A stretch of 64,000 nucleotides of DNA from Atopsyche davidsoni (Eukaryota > Arthropoda > Insecta > Trichoptera > Hydrobiosidae): positions 13,543,001 through 13,607,000 of the forward strand of contig JAILWY010000026.1 in the NCBI GenBank assembly GCA_022113835.1, given 5' to 3'. The position numbers and the translations under genes were made by a program. The notes under the pieces were generated by a model. That model saw only the letters and a list, made by a program, of their open reading frames with translations. It ran no database searches and was not told the origin of the DNA. Below are positions 1 through 12,269 of the stretch, one piece after another (the stretch's first letter is position 1; each line of letters begins with the position of its first letter).

Positions 1-2040
1 ATTAATCTACGCAAAAAATATATACTAAAAGATGATTTTATACACGATGTTATTACTAAATAACAAATATATATTTTGCGTGTTGCCATTTTGAATGCAC
101 GCCTTTTGTTGCGAGGTCCGCTTCATTAGTCAGTTTTTTACGTGTGATTGTTCAGCGCGGCCCACGATACACTCGTAAGTATCGACTTGGAGGAAGCCAG
201 CCGACGTGTCCAGGAGAGCGCTTCCCAAACCGTGTTGCGGGAGGTGATGCCAGACCCCCGACACGCCGCGCGGAAAACAGTCATCCCGTTAATTACGCGG
301 AAAGGCTGTCGGCATTGTAATGCCAAAACTTTCAAGACCGACGGCGAAAGAATGAATCTTGCTTTTCAACCACATAGTCTAGCAGGAATTTGTTTCCGCC
401 CGGTCGCATCAAAGTGTATTTTTTTATACTACAAAGTAAATTGCTCCCGTGTAATATAATAAAGAAATGTTTTTCATGAAAATATTCGCAGAATTTTCAG
501 TGTCCAAGATCAGATCGTAAATTTATAAATAACATAATATGATTCAGCTTTGAAAAGCGTCTGAAAATACAAAACATTTACATAATGTTTCAAATATACC
601 AATACATATTGTTAGTGTTAAAAGTATACTTATAATTTAATTATTTATGTCTTACATAAGAACACCTTCAAGACAGTACGTTTGAGTAAATAAAGTTGCG
701 CAATACGAGTGCGTTCGAGTGTACTTTTTTAATCGGTCGAATGCTCTACCGAGTTAAAAAAAAAACAAATCGTTATTACTAACAAAAAAATATTCGATTT
801 GCATTGCATAATCGCTCTTAATGTAGATTTTGATACAAGAGTTGAGTTTGTAAATTTCAGGTAGTGAATGGAAAATTTTGATTCTTGGCAATAGTCGATT
901 GTTGTTTTCATGCGATATATTTATAAAAGTTAGAATTTCTCTTTAGCAATGTGTGGAATGTCACTAATTCCGGTATTATATAAAGCTCAACATATGCGTT
1001 GAGATCAAATATAAAAAGTGCATTAGACTCAACTACAAATATAGTTGAAGAATAAGTTGAAGGATTTCCCCGGAAAAGTTGCGGAAGCTTTGCATGGGCG
1101 TGTAAGGTCAAGGCTGGAATCAAGCGTTGGCCGAACCCAAAACAGGTTATGGGCGTTTTTTTCCCTCCGCTGATATAATACACTAATGTTTGATTAATAT
1201 GAAAACGTTCCGCTTTATTCATATGAACCGTTTAGAGCAAAGCTACGAAGGCTGTAAAATAAAATACACATTTCATGCTAATCTGATTTAACTTGCACAC
1301 TAATTTAACGATAAAATGTGCAATAATAATAAAAATAGAATAATTAAGAAATTACTCATTTGAGTGATACGCGTTATCATGTTTCAATTCATTTCATATT
1401 TCGGGGCGGTTACACTCGGTGGCGCAGAAAAAGCGTCTGATGTAACCAGTCCTTACACATGCCTGCTTATCAACAATAAAAAATAGCAATTAAAAATGAG
1501 AGCTAAATATGTAATGCGGATATTGCAAAATTGATTGAGGTGTCACTGCTCTGGGTATTTCAATTGCTGCCATTTGATTTGTACGTATCTCGGTCTGAAT
1601 ACACAACGATTGGCTGCATTGGCGCGTTTCAATACTAATTGTCAGCTTCTAGACGGATGTGGCGCACGTTTAAAAATATCTTAAGTCAATTGATATCAAT
1701 GAATAGCAATCATGGCCGATACTTTAATCACTGTGTCGGCTAAATATAATAATTAATAGCAATGTTTGTTGCAAGCGACCGGGGCACAGTTCCTGAAACG
1801 TTAACATGACTTTTCAGTGTACTATTTTCATGTAAGCAAAATAAATGCATTTCCAATTTTTAATAAAGATCTGACTTTCAGATGATATAATTATAAAATA
1901 AGTATGCAGCAATGACACCTATAATTCCACCTATCGTATTATTTATCATAGTAAAATATATTAGTAAAGCGTTTGTTTTCCTTAACAAAGGAATTGTAAG
2001 TTCATTTACTAGACAAGGTTGAATTAAAGGATTTACGATT
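1..2040. other. AT-rich non-coding stretch with one GC-rich patch
   Basis: No recognisable gene. A CpG-richer patch at about 140-360 has an open frame on each strand (plus frame from 148, minus frame from 335), but neither resembles a known family. The patch contains a strong plus-strand donor-like site, GTAAGTAT, near 174. If the minus-strand gene at 3343 continues to the left, this stretch would be partly its intron. The rest is AT-rich with no structure I can support. Confidence 0.5.
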
Positions 2041-2049
2041 GAAAAAGTA

Positions 2050-2145
2050 CATACTGGCAGGTGCCAGGCACCCGTAATACACAGGCACTCTGAGACTCGA
2101 ACCGTGCAAAATTACAATGGCCGACTGTTAAACGTGTATGTAATT
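2050..2145 (-). repeat. possible tRNA-derived SINE fragment
   Basis: On the minus strand a B-box-like sequence, GGTTCGAGTC, lies at 2094-2103, after a stretch that could be a degraded anticodon arm. A small palindrome (GTGCC-A-GGCAC) lies just beyond. No cloverleaf can be drawn, so this is not a functional tRNA gene. It is at best a fragment of a tRNA-related repeat. Confidence 0.25.
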
Positions 2146-2854
2146 ATGCAGATATAATTGACGTAATGATTTTAGGATAGTAACAAAGCAAGGCACTGCC
2201 CACTAAGTGTGATGATCGCGAGTCGCATTACTGGGAAGTGTGGCCATTGTTCGGGTGTTTACTAAATATGCTCGGTAATTTTCTGAATACGAATGCTTGC
2301 AAAGCGACTCTAAGAATTTCTAACCGAATATAGTAACGAGATAAAACTCAGCACACATGTTTAACAATCAAACAATATGCACCAATCTTATGTAATGATA
2401 ATTTGGTCATTTTTACAGGTTTACACAGCGATCTAATTTTATTGTGTCGGTGTGAAAATAATTGAGGTGATTTGAATTGAAACGGAGACGCAACCCGGTC
2501 CCGAATCGGTGATATTAACTTCCTCGGAGGAGTTGGCATTGAGTGCGGGGAGACGACTGCTGCGGTGCCGCAATGTTAGTTAACGCAAGTTAAAGATAGG
2601 TGCAGGGAGAACACACGGGGAACAGCTGGATACACAGTGGCGGACATGTTCAAATAAGTCGTGTCGTGCTCGCCGTGAGCCGACGGGTGTTCGGGATGGT
2701 TTAATTGATAAATTTAATACTTGTGAATATTTGCAAATGATAAAAAGATATAAAATGAGCAATAAATCAGCTGCCCGGTTTGCTACGCGAGCGCCTGACT
2801 GTGAGTGTGAAGAGTGTCACGCGCCGAGGCGGCGAAACGAGCGGGAACGGATAC

Positions 2855-3343
2855 CTCGTGCACTCTGTTGCCGCCGTTGTCGGACCCCCAGCGGCCGCGC
2901 AGGTCCTTCCAGTGCAGCAGATGCGGCATGGGAAGATGCGGCAGGTGAGGGAGGTGAGGGAGGTGCGGCAGGTGCGGCAGGTGCGGCATGTGGGGGCGGC
3001 GCGGGGTGGAGCGCGGCGGGCGGCGCGGGCTGGTGGGAGAGGGCGGCGCCGTGAAGGACTGGCGGCGCCGCGGAATCTCCAGCTTCCCTCGCAACTCCTC
3101 TCGCAGCGCCTCCAACTGGCAGCCCTCGTCCTCGTCATCCTCGCCCTCCGCCCCCGCTTCTTCCGTGGGCACGGCCGCAAAAGATCCCCCGTCCACTCTC
3201 GTGGCCGACAGGGAGTGAGTCTTGGCCAGCAGGCGGGAGAAGGGCCGCAGCAGCGAGCGGTCGATGGACTTGGAACGTCGCAGCCGGTCGTCGTCCGGAC
3301 TGTCGGGCTGGACGTTCAGCAGACTCCGAGAAGCTTCCGACAT
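2855..3343 (-). CDS. probable first coding exon of an unidentified gene (163 codons, low complexity)
   Basis: I do not recognise the family. The frame is open from an in-frame TGA at 3398-3400. The first ATG after it is at 3343-3341, in good context (AACATGTCG); the only earlier in-frame candidate is a GTG at 3391, which a eukaryotic mRNA would not normally use. The frame ends at a consensus donor, GAG|GTATCC, with the last exon base at 2855, so the exon is 489 bp (163 codons, phase 0). The product begins MSEASRSLL, has basic Ser-rich motifs like kinase sites (RRSKSID near residue 23, RRRQSF near 93), an acidic run near 65-74, a Pro/Arg segment, and a His-Leu-Pro repeat near 120-137 encoded by a 9-bp tandem repeat. 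This is typical of a disordered N-terminal region. A CpG-rich promoter-like block lies directly upstream. An overlapping upstream ATG in another frame (at 3402) could reduce translation. Downstream exons are not identified; they may be left of the window. Confidence 0.5.
2937..2992. repeat. 9-bp coding minisatellite (His-Leu-Pro repeat)
   Basis: A run of imperfect GAGGTGAGG / CAGGTGCGG units on the plus strand reads as repeated His-Leu-Pro on the minus strand. It lies inside the candidate exon at 2855-3343 and keeps its frame because the unit is three codons long. Length variation between individuals is likely. Confidence 0.75.
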
Positions 3344-4560
3344 GTTCGTCACCGGGTTTCGTCTCTTCGAAATCGCACGACGAACACTCACTAGACCTCA
3401 TGAGAACTTTCACCGAGAACGCGGGACGCCGTCGCATCGAGACGCGGTCTCGGAGCACTGCCGGGAGATTCACTCGCGGACTCCTCCGCGAAGTCTCTCT
3501 GCGTCGAGAGGGAGCGAAAGACGAGGATGGCGGTCTAGGACGCGAGTCGCGATCGATCGCCGCGGCGCAGCGGACACCACTAGCGCCTCGCGAGCGGCAC
3601 ACTTCCGCGCGATTCGCGACCGGCGATAGGAGGCCGATAAAAGTGCCGGATCGCCGACGGGAGTCTCCCGCTCGATCGGAGCCGGCGGCGGAGGTTGCCT
3701 GTGAACGGCGTCGTCTCGCGTGGTCGACGAGCGACTGAGCGACGGAGCGCCCGGCGCGTCGCGGCGGCGGAGGTCGGCCGGGTGGGCCGAGTGGGCCGTG
3801 GGCCGGGTGAGCCGCCGCGGCGCGGGCTCGCCGGGGCCCGCCGCACTCGGTTTCCTCATTGATGTGTCGGGCAGGCGGGGTGTCGTGCCAGGAGCCCGCC
3901 TGCGGGGATAGCGCTAGACAGGCGAGAGTCGATCGGACCGGTGGCTGAGGAACTACGCCGGATCGTCGTCGACCAGGTGAGAATGTTTCAGTTTAATTTA
4001 AAAGCATTTCGCGTGCCTTCCTTTAATCTACGCGATTCCTTTTAGCTGCGATCGTTACGTATTATTATGCGATACAATACACGCGATTAAAAAAAAGCAA
4101 CAAGCCCAGCCAGTAGAGTAGCAAAGCGGAAAAAAACCTATATCTGATTATTTTGCGCTAAAGAGGTCTTCCTTCCGTGGCCCAGTGCCAATTGTCTCAA
4201 CTGCGGGGTTGTACGGGAAATTGATAAAACTGTTCGTACCGAATGTGTCGTGAGCGGAATTGCCTCGCGATTAGGGGAGTACCGAGACGGCGTGAGTCAC
4301 CTTATTGATATTTCCGAGCCCGCGTGGCGCAACTCGCCGACTCGCGGCCGAGGAGAGCCGCGGCCGGGGCGGAGATATATTTGAGCGAGCCGCCCGATCT
4401 ATAAGGGTGACTCGGATCGACCCGAGCGAGCCGCGCCGCGCCGAGCGAGGCCGCTCCGCCGCCGAACTTGTCAATAAGTAGCTTCTGTAATTGAACGTCA
4501 AGTCAAACGACTAGAAGGAGACTTTGATGGAGGAGCCCGAGGCGGGCATGCCGGTAGCGA
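3344..4560. promoter_or_regulatory. CpG-rich island, probable (bi)directional promoter
   Basis: A dense run of CpG dinucleotides covers 3344-3975 and resumes at about 4250-4560, unlike the AT-rich surroundings. It abuts the presumed start codon of the minus-strand exon (3343), so it probably holds that gene's 5' UTR and promoter. On the plus strand a strong splice donor, CAG|GTGAGA, occurs with the exon ending at 3976, so a plus-strand untranslated first exon is also possible. TATA-like strings on the minus strand near 4376-4400 could mark a start site. No transcript evidence is available. Confidence 0.5.
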
Positions 4561-6429
4561 AGCGTTAAAATTGTTTATGAGTGCTTTATTCTAATTTGGG
4601 CGTTAATATCGTAAATCAAGATAATAGCTTCTGAAGACGTTATTATACTATAGGCGACCTAAAAAATAATATAATAAACTGAGCCGAAAGCACCTGCTCA
4701 TGAGTGCCATTGATAAATATAAATAATTTGTTTTTGTAGTATATATATATTTTTTAGTCAAAACAAGACGTGTACAAATACTGTTCATGCTCATGATATC
4801 TTGATTAACTTTCGATTCAAAGATCTGTCAAAGCTTTCACAAATCTCCGATACCTTAGTAATTATCATGAAATCATCTCAACAACCGATAACGATGAAGT
4901 GGATTCGGTCTATTTGATAAATTATGACACAATTCACTTTTTAAGTATGAGTTTCGATTTTAAGACGTATTTCAATTACAGATACGTAAGTATAGTATAG
5001 TGTAATCTACACACTTTTTAAAAATTAAATAAACATTCGTTTTCTTCTTAGTTACATCGTGCTTTGTTTTTTTTTTACATAAGTATTTTTTGGATTATAT
5101 AGTACACATATAAAATAAACGACAGCAGGTTAAAATATGTATAAGAAAATAAAATAAGCAAGTAAAGATAATATAAATTAAAAATAAATATCGAAACAAT
5201 TTTCCGACCTGCGGGATTAGGGATTCCGAGTGGAATTGGACCAAATGGTTTGTCGTTGTCAATTTAACTCCTGATTAAATTTTGAAAGTAAACAGCAGAG
5301 ACGCAGGCTGCGGTGTTGGCACTCTCCGCTGGCAGCGTGCACTCACCGAAAAGCATCAATGCAGTTTGACGCGCTGCAGTATGCTACGCAATTTAACTGA
5401 GTACACTCGAGTCGACACTGGTTCGGGAATTCGGAACACGATATTCGCGAGAGAGAAAAAAATAAAAAAAGAGAAAAATTTTAAGACTATTTTCGCTTTA
5501 AATGTACAAGTATATTTATATATATTTTCGTTGTGGTTTTTCATTTACGTCACTGTCTCTTGCAAAAATTCAACTTAATGAAAGCGTCGGTATTTATTTT
5601 TGTTTTATATTTAAAAGCATCCATAATTTCATGCCACCGTGAATAAAAATAAATGTAATAAGAATACACAAAGGAAGCTGTCAAAATGTGCGTTATAATG
5701 GTTTCACAGAGATTTTATTTTTGTATGTATATTATTATACGTAGAATAACAAAATGATAGAACATACTTGGATAGCTTTGGTATTTGTATTAATTAATAG
5801 CTGTACTTTCAATTTATTGTATATTATCATTAGTAAATTTTCTTTTAGTTTGTATTGTTTATTGGCTAAATTATTTCCGATAAAAAATGAAAAATTATGA
5901 ATAAAAGGAAATGTCGCAATCTCCACTTCAGTTCGATAAAGTAAATAGATTAAAAATAGATAAGCATTTCTTATTAATTTACGATCGAAATATGAATTTC
6001 GTCGCTAGAAACATGCTACGGTAGTATAACAGTTATATTGTACAATAAATTGATAATATTTACAAAAGTATATAATAAGTGGTAAAATTTACCAACGGCA
6101 TTTACTTTTCAAGTGAAATTTACGCATATTAACTTATATTCAAAAAAGTTTTCCGTAAAAAAAAATGTTATAACGTTCTCAAGCGATATTTCTGTCAAAA
6201 CAAGCGATAATTCATGCCATTTTTTACTTGACAATAATGTAGTTTCAGTGGCCACTACTAGACGTAAATTTGTATCTGTAATGTACGCGAATTAATCTAC
6301 TTGGATGGACCATTTACTTGAGGGATGTCGATCCTTCGGAGATATAAGGCGGACATCTGTCACTGGCTACCTATCGGTCGTGGTGCGAGTCTGGTAATTA
6401 GGCGTGGAGAATGTCCGGACGGTCGGGGG
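4561..6429. other. AT-rich non-coding DNA
   Basis: No gene or transposon end is recognised. Open frames here (for example 5282-5578 plus and 6113-6295 plus) are short, AT-driven and resemble no family. A slightly GC-richer patch lies at 6300-6430, immediately before a probable hAT terminus. Confidence 0.5.
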
Positions 6430-6674
6430 CAGTGCTGCTCAAACTGTGGCTCGGCTGATTCTTTATTATTAACAATATTTTGAACACATTGAATGCTTGA
6501 AAATAAAACAGCTTTGAGGCCTACTGCTTAAAACAGTCGCTAACCTTTTACGGGGGTTAATCAGTATCAAAGATTTTAAATTAAATTTAGAAAAATGAAG
6601 CAAAAAGTGTTATGTAAATTATTCTATAAAATATTATTCGTGATATTTTGTGCGGCATACAGTTTGGGAAGTTG
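6430..6674. mobile_element. probable degraded non-autonomous hAT element
   Basis: The left end starts CAGTGCTGCTCAAACTGTGG, the pattern common at hAT termini. The right end, read on the minus strand from 6674, starts CAACTTCCCAAACTGTATG and matches it in most of the inner positions. The intervening 200 bp is AT-rich without a coding frame. I do not see an 8-bp target duplication, so the boundaries are uncertain. Confidence 0.4.
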
Positions 6675-9600
6675 TAAAGAGATATATTGTTAATGCCCGG
6701 ATAGTTGGCAGCGCTGAGATATTCGATGGCTGCGTTTTCAACACGTGGACCGCAATGCCCGCAATCCAAGCGGGAAGCAAAATGCAAAACAAAAAAACCG
6801 TAAAGTAATTAAATTATTGATGAACGAGTTGCGGTGGAAGTGTCCCATGAATCGCAACCGAATACCTGCTGTTCAACGGAGAAACTTGATATTTCAAACC
6901 AATCGTAAAAATAATCAAGAGCCACGGTGGAGTCTGTTTCAAATTAAAAAGGCTTCACCGATGTGCTGTTGCTAATCTCGTGTTTGAGTTATTCATTATA
7001 AAAAAAATGAGCTTTTCACGTTTTATTCCGGAAGGAAATTTTTTACTTAAAATAAGCGCTGCAAGTGCATATTTTAATTAAACATTTTTTTACTCAAGCT
7101 GACAGTAGCAATGCCTTATTTTTACCTAGCGATACATTCTTCACAGCGGTAGATAGCACGATATACCTGAAGTTCATGAATATTTCAATATCGAGTTTCA
7201 ATTAAAAAATATCGCACGCAATTGTAGCCCGTTTCAGGGTGTGTGAGACGTGGGGGTAAGACATACGTTAGCGGGCACCATTGGCATGCTAAATAAGGAA
7301 AAATCAATCAGATACTGTAATTAATGCTGCCATTGTAAATAATAAAATAAAAAAAACTCCGGACAGGCTAATTGGCTTATTGTAGCTATCTCCTTCGCTC
7401 GCACATGTTTTTGGGTGATCTGGTAAGACCTATACACGTTGTGTAGTTCTTAAAAAATTATATAATAAAAACACATTTTCCAGGCATGACGTCTAAGAGA
7501 CGTCGTCTCTACATAAATTAAATTGTGCTGTTTCTCAAAATAAGTGGAATTTCAAAATAGTGATCTAAATATTTTCGAGTACATTATTGCGGTATCTTAC
7601 TAAGTACGCGTATTCTCAGTTGACGATTAACAACTCTACTCCGTATCTGTTTAAAAAAATCACTATTTTTGGTTATATACTCAAAATGAAAAAAAAAATG
7701 CTATCTATTCCCAAGCAAGATAAGACAATTGAATATTCAAACAGTGCATGACGCTACATTGAAATTCTTTCAGGTGAATTCATTGATAAGGGAGTCGAGA
7801 ATAAAATAAGCGAATAAAAAACGATAAAAGATATTCTTCGAGTCATAGCCGCTTCTAAGAAAACAAATGTTTTCATCATTGTTTATTTCTGCTCGCAATA
7901 GTCTCTAGCGGTCGATCGTCGCAACTTTTATCATACAATAATTTTTTTTCCCAAACTAAGCAGACGTCGAGACACAACAAACTTCATCAAATTTTCAGAA
8001 TAGAAAAACTGTTAAGTACCAATCTATATAAAGCATAAATTAATTATGACGGACACAAAAATACCAAGTTTCAAGGTTAGAAATATAAGCGTCGTATTAC
8101 AAAGTTTAAAAATCTGATTTGCAGATGATTATTAAGTATCTTAATGCATCCAAATTGATAACCCAAATATGCTTGTTGATTTATTTAAATTGATAACAAT
8201 TAGATTTTAGATAAACGGTTCACTTTTGAAACTACAAGAAAAAAAATAAAAAAATTTACAGTTACCATATGGACATTTAATTATTTTAATAATGTACAAT
8301 TAGCGAAAACGAGATTATGTAGTTATAAAATGTGAACGACAGTCATTTAATATAAATATAGGAAGTAAAAACCTATTTGTTAAAATCCAAAAGAAATCAT
8401 GGCTCATGTAAAACAAGTTAACTTCTGTAAAAAAATATATATATAGTCTTACGTATACAGAATGTTTATTTTGTATAGTCTATTTAAAAAAAATATATAT
8501 TTTTCATTTTTAACTGCTTCAACACCAGGTTTATACGTAGTCTGGAGTGCCCGTCTTATTTTATTTATTATGGGATTAAAAAGAAAATGCATTCTAAAAA
8601 GTAATGTTTCTCATCACAGCGTGATTAACCGCGGGAGGTTTTAAATGTAAATTTGTTTGAAAGATGACAGATACTAGCATTGGATTTAAAATCTTGAATT
8701 GGATATATATCAGATGTTAAATAATTAGATAGTAAGATATTCATAATATATTATTTTTATCGGTGAGTTCTTTTACGGCGAATCTGCGATCGATAATTGA
8801 TTTGTTCATCTCATCCTGAAAGAAAACATATCTTTGTGAAAATCTGTTTGATAGTGCAGCGATCAATTACGATATAATCACATGGCTTATGTGACAAGAT
8901 TTAGATCTTTACTGCTATAAATCTTAAGCTCACTGGGTATAACTGCTTATGAGGCAGGACTGCATGTGTTTTTTAAGACAAATATGAAATACGCCTTCCG
9001 GTATCAATATTAATTTAGTGGCGGAATAATTTTCAATCCTCACGAAGGACTTCGGAAGGTCGTCTTTTTATTATTTACTTACATATAAAATATCATATAA
9101 AAACTTCTAATTTAAAAGACTATTTTGAATATCTGTGTGAATGAGATCGAAAAATAGAAACCAAATATAAAACATGCAAGAAAATAGACGTATAAATAAA
9201 TTTTAGGATTTGTTTTAGAAGTCACTAAGTAAATGAACACAAAAAAAGTACAATACTTTATGCGTATTTTACGATTTGTCGTCAAAACAGGTATTTTGAT
9301 CAGCTACTTTAAGAAAAAAAAATTGAATGTGCATACTTTTAAGCCATAATTATTTTATTTTAGTATGACATAACTATTTTTAAATCAACAAAATATCTTT
9401 AAATATGAGAAATAGGTTATAAGTCATAAAATATCAGAACTAGGTAATAAGTCATAAAATGAACATATCTCCATAGATTTAGATCATTATTTATAGGGTT
9501 TTATTAATTTCGTTTATAGGCTCTAGCCCTCTGTATGGAAACATTTTTATTTCACATGATCTCGAAGAACATAAAAAGAATGCTTTCTCAAACATAAAAA

Positions 9601-11478
9601 TATTAATATAATCAATTGGTTTATTGTCGTTTCTTACAGGTATTTATGACTATAATGAAAGTTTGGTTGTGTTCTATTAACAGCCAATAAATCTATTTTT
9701 CTCAACACAACATACCTTTTAAATACAATTTTACGTAGAAAAACACTACCATAAATATTTTATTGTAATAAATATTTTAGAAAAAATTACAAAGATCTGT
9801 TAAGTGATTTAAAGCTGACTTTTATCTTTTTTGAGTTTTTGAAAGATTTAAAGTGACGAATTTCGATAGTAGCGTTTTATGAAATTAAGTAGCCCTTAGC
9901 CTTCCCACAATTCTTATCGTATTATCAAGACGGAGCCAGGTATCCTCGTCATTTATCAAGTAGATCAGTGTAGTACAACTTCCGGTCCATTTATTGTACT
10001 TTTATAGTTAAAATCAAATTAAATTAACAAATTCATATATAGATGTGTATTAATTTATTACTCAGTATTAATTGATATTGTCTAAAAAAACGCAAAAAAA
10101 AAAATTGTTTTATGTACTACGTATTTTATATTTTAAATATTTATTGAATCTGACGAATACAAATCGTAATGTTCGTAAGTAATGAGAGCCATTGTTTTCA
10201 GTTTTTCATTGAAATCCTTGAAGTTTTCAGTCCTCCGACGGTTTAGTCTCCGTGGTTGGACCATATTCAGGGATTTTTAATTAATTGGACCAAGGCACCA
10301 AATCATCTAATTCGATTGAATTTATCAATTGAAAATATTTGAGTTTTGAAGCTTAATACATAGTATGACATTCCTTGGCTTAAAATGTGGTATTTTATGT
10401 AGATGTTCATAAATAAAAGGTTGTGCATCCCCGACGGAGATAGCGATACATGGCGGGCCTTGGCTTATAGAGGTGATGCACTTAGAAAGATGTATCGCCA
10501 TCGATCAGATATATCTAGGCGACAGCGCTTTAAGCACAGCCTTCATCGGCGGAGGTCGAACAGGGCAACCGGTTTCAGATACGATTGCCGATCTGTGATT
10601 ATCGCAGATATATTGAATAATAGGAAGAGAGATAACGGTCATATCAAAATATATCAATATACCGGCTTATGATGCTTTTGATTTTAAACAATTCTAGAAA
10701 CTATGAAATGACGTATTGGAAAACTGAAAAATCGTAAATATATATCATTATTAATATTACACGTACACACAGTGGTAAGCAGTTCTTTTAAGCGATAAAG
10801 CATGTCCTAAAATATATTTTTAAAAATTTTAATATTAAAGCTGTGATATTTTTTTCCAAATTACACTAAAAATATATACAAAATTATTTTGCAGCTTATG
10901 TTTTTTGAGGCTTTTCAATTTTTATGAGTAGCGTATTTTGTTAATTAAGTATTGAGTAACTGTATTTTTTTTCGTTGAAACGTCAGTATTGTTTTTCAGT
11001 AGAAACAAATAATAAAAATTATAAAATATATAATGATTGTGTTACACAATATTTGTATATAATAATTTCAAGGGTCGGAAAATAGTTTTTTGAGTGTTAA
11101 GAGTATTTAAAAAAAAATAATACTAAGAAATAAATATAATAAACCTGAAAAAATAGCATTTATCGTGTCATTAGTCATATGAACCTGTCAATTTTTCAAA
11201 CCGCGAGTATTTTTTCCCCAGATAATAAGGCTAAACACACACGATAAGAGCTCAAATTAATTACATTAGCGTTGTAAAAATGACAACATAAACGCAGTTA
11301 TCATTAATGACAGAAATGAATGTAATATTATTTATATGAAATTGATTGATGACATTGAAATATTAAAAAAGAATTATACATGAACCAATACATGCATAGT
11401 TATGTAACGAATATTATAAAAAGAGTTTTAGCTACATAATCACTAGGAATAATAATTACCTGCACAAAGATATACACT
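6675..11478. other. AT-rich non-coding DNA
   Basis: Very AT-rich, with no recognisable gene. A more balanced patch at 10410-10670 contains an 89-codon frame (plus strand) rich in Arg, but it matches no family I know and its start has no support. Nothing else is called. Confidence 0.5.
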
Positions 11479-12170
11479 TCAAATAATTAAGAATCGTCCT
11501 CTTAGATAATAATTTGAATTGAACACAATTTTTACGCGAAGACTAAGGTGGGGCACTGATTGCCATTTTAAGAATACATCCCATTCACAAGATTGCAAGA
11601 TTTTATACGTTTGGGAGTCGACACCAGCGTGTCTCATAAAACAACAAATACTATCGAGCGGTGCGGCCAATACGACGAGGCGAAACAATATGCAGGTGTA
11701 TTGGTAGACATTGCACACATACCTGTTGAGGAGAAAAGGTAAACGGCGTGCGCGAACGGCCCGCCGGGACAAAGCATGGGGACTCGCCGAACACTTTCAG
11801 ATGCAAATATGTGACGACTTCGCGGAGTGTCCGGCCAAAACTGCGTCGCACTTTATAAAACCGGCCGCGACTATTTCTGAGGTTCGATAAATTCTGAAAA
11901 GCGTTATCGGGCGGCCCGCGGTATCTGCATCTTATAAAGGACACTCGTCATAATCACACGAGCCCGAGATATAATCGTGCCGTATTTAAAGCCCATGTAA
12001 ATACTGAGACGGTGCAATGTGTACATAAATAAAGGCGGCGAGCGTCGAGTGACGTTCAGGTAGGTAATCCGCGCTCTATTGTTCTCGCCTTCCCATAGTA
12101 ACAAGTATTCAGAGGCAGGTCCTCGGATGGCAGTGCTCAGAATGATAAAAAAAAGCTTCAACAGTATGGC
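11479..12170. other. GC-richer island, possible regulatory element
   Basis: A block of balanced base composition with several CpG clusters stands out from AT-rich flanks. Overlapping frames exist on both strands (for example minus 11651-11944), none with a recognisable domain, and no consistent splice structure. A regulatory or conserved non-coding element is the simplest reading; conservation cannot be seen from one genome. Confidence 0.35.
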
Positions 12171-12241
12171 GTGTGCATATTTTAGTACATGCGTGTTTAT
12201 CGTTCTTAGCTATGTGTAAAATTATAAATTTTAGCGGTTGA

Positions 12242-12262
12242 GGGGGGGAGGGGGGGGGGGGG
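12242..12262 (+). repeat. G-tract, G-quadruplex-capable
   Basis: Seven G, one A, then thirteen G in an otherwise AT-rich region. Such a tract can form a G-quadruplex and is also prone to assembly error. Confidence 0.85.
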
Positions 12263-12269
12263 ATCGGAC

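Noticed and set aside
138..459. Coding exon in the GC-rich patch at the left edge
   Set aside because: Frames on both strands are possible, neither resembles a family, and splice signals do not agree with either frame.
3344..3391. Extension of the minus-strand exon to a GTG at 3391
   Set aside because: GTG initiation is not expected in eukaryotic mRNA, and an in-frame ATG in good context follows at 3343.
2780..3394. 204-codon plus-strand frame opposite the 2855-3343 exon
   Set aside because: It is antisense to the better-supported minus frame, starts and ends without supporting signals, and is open because GC-rich repeats lack stops.
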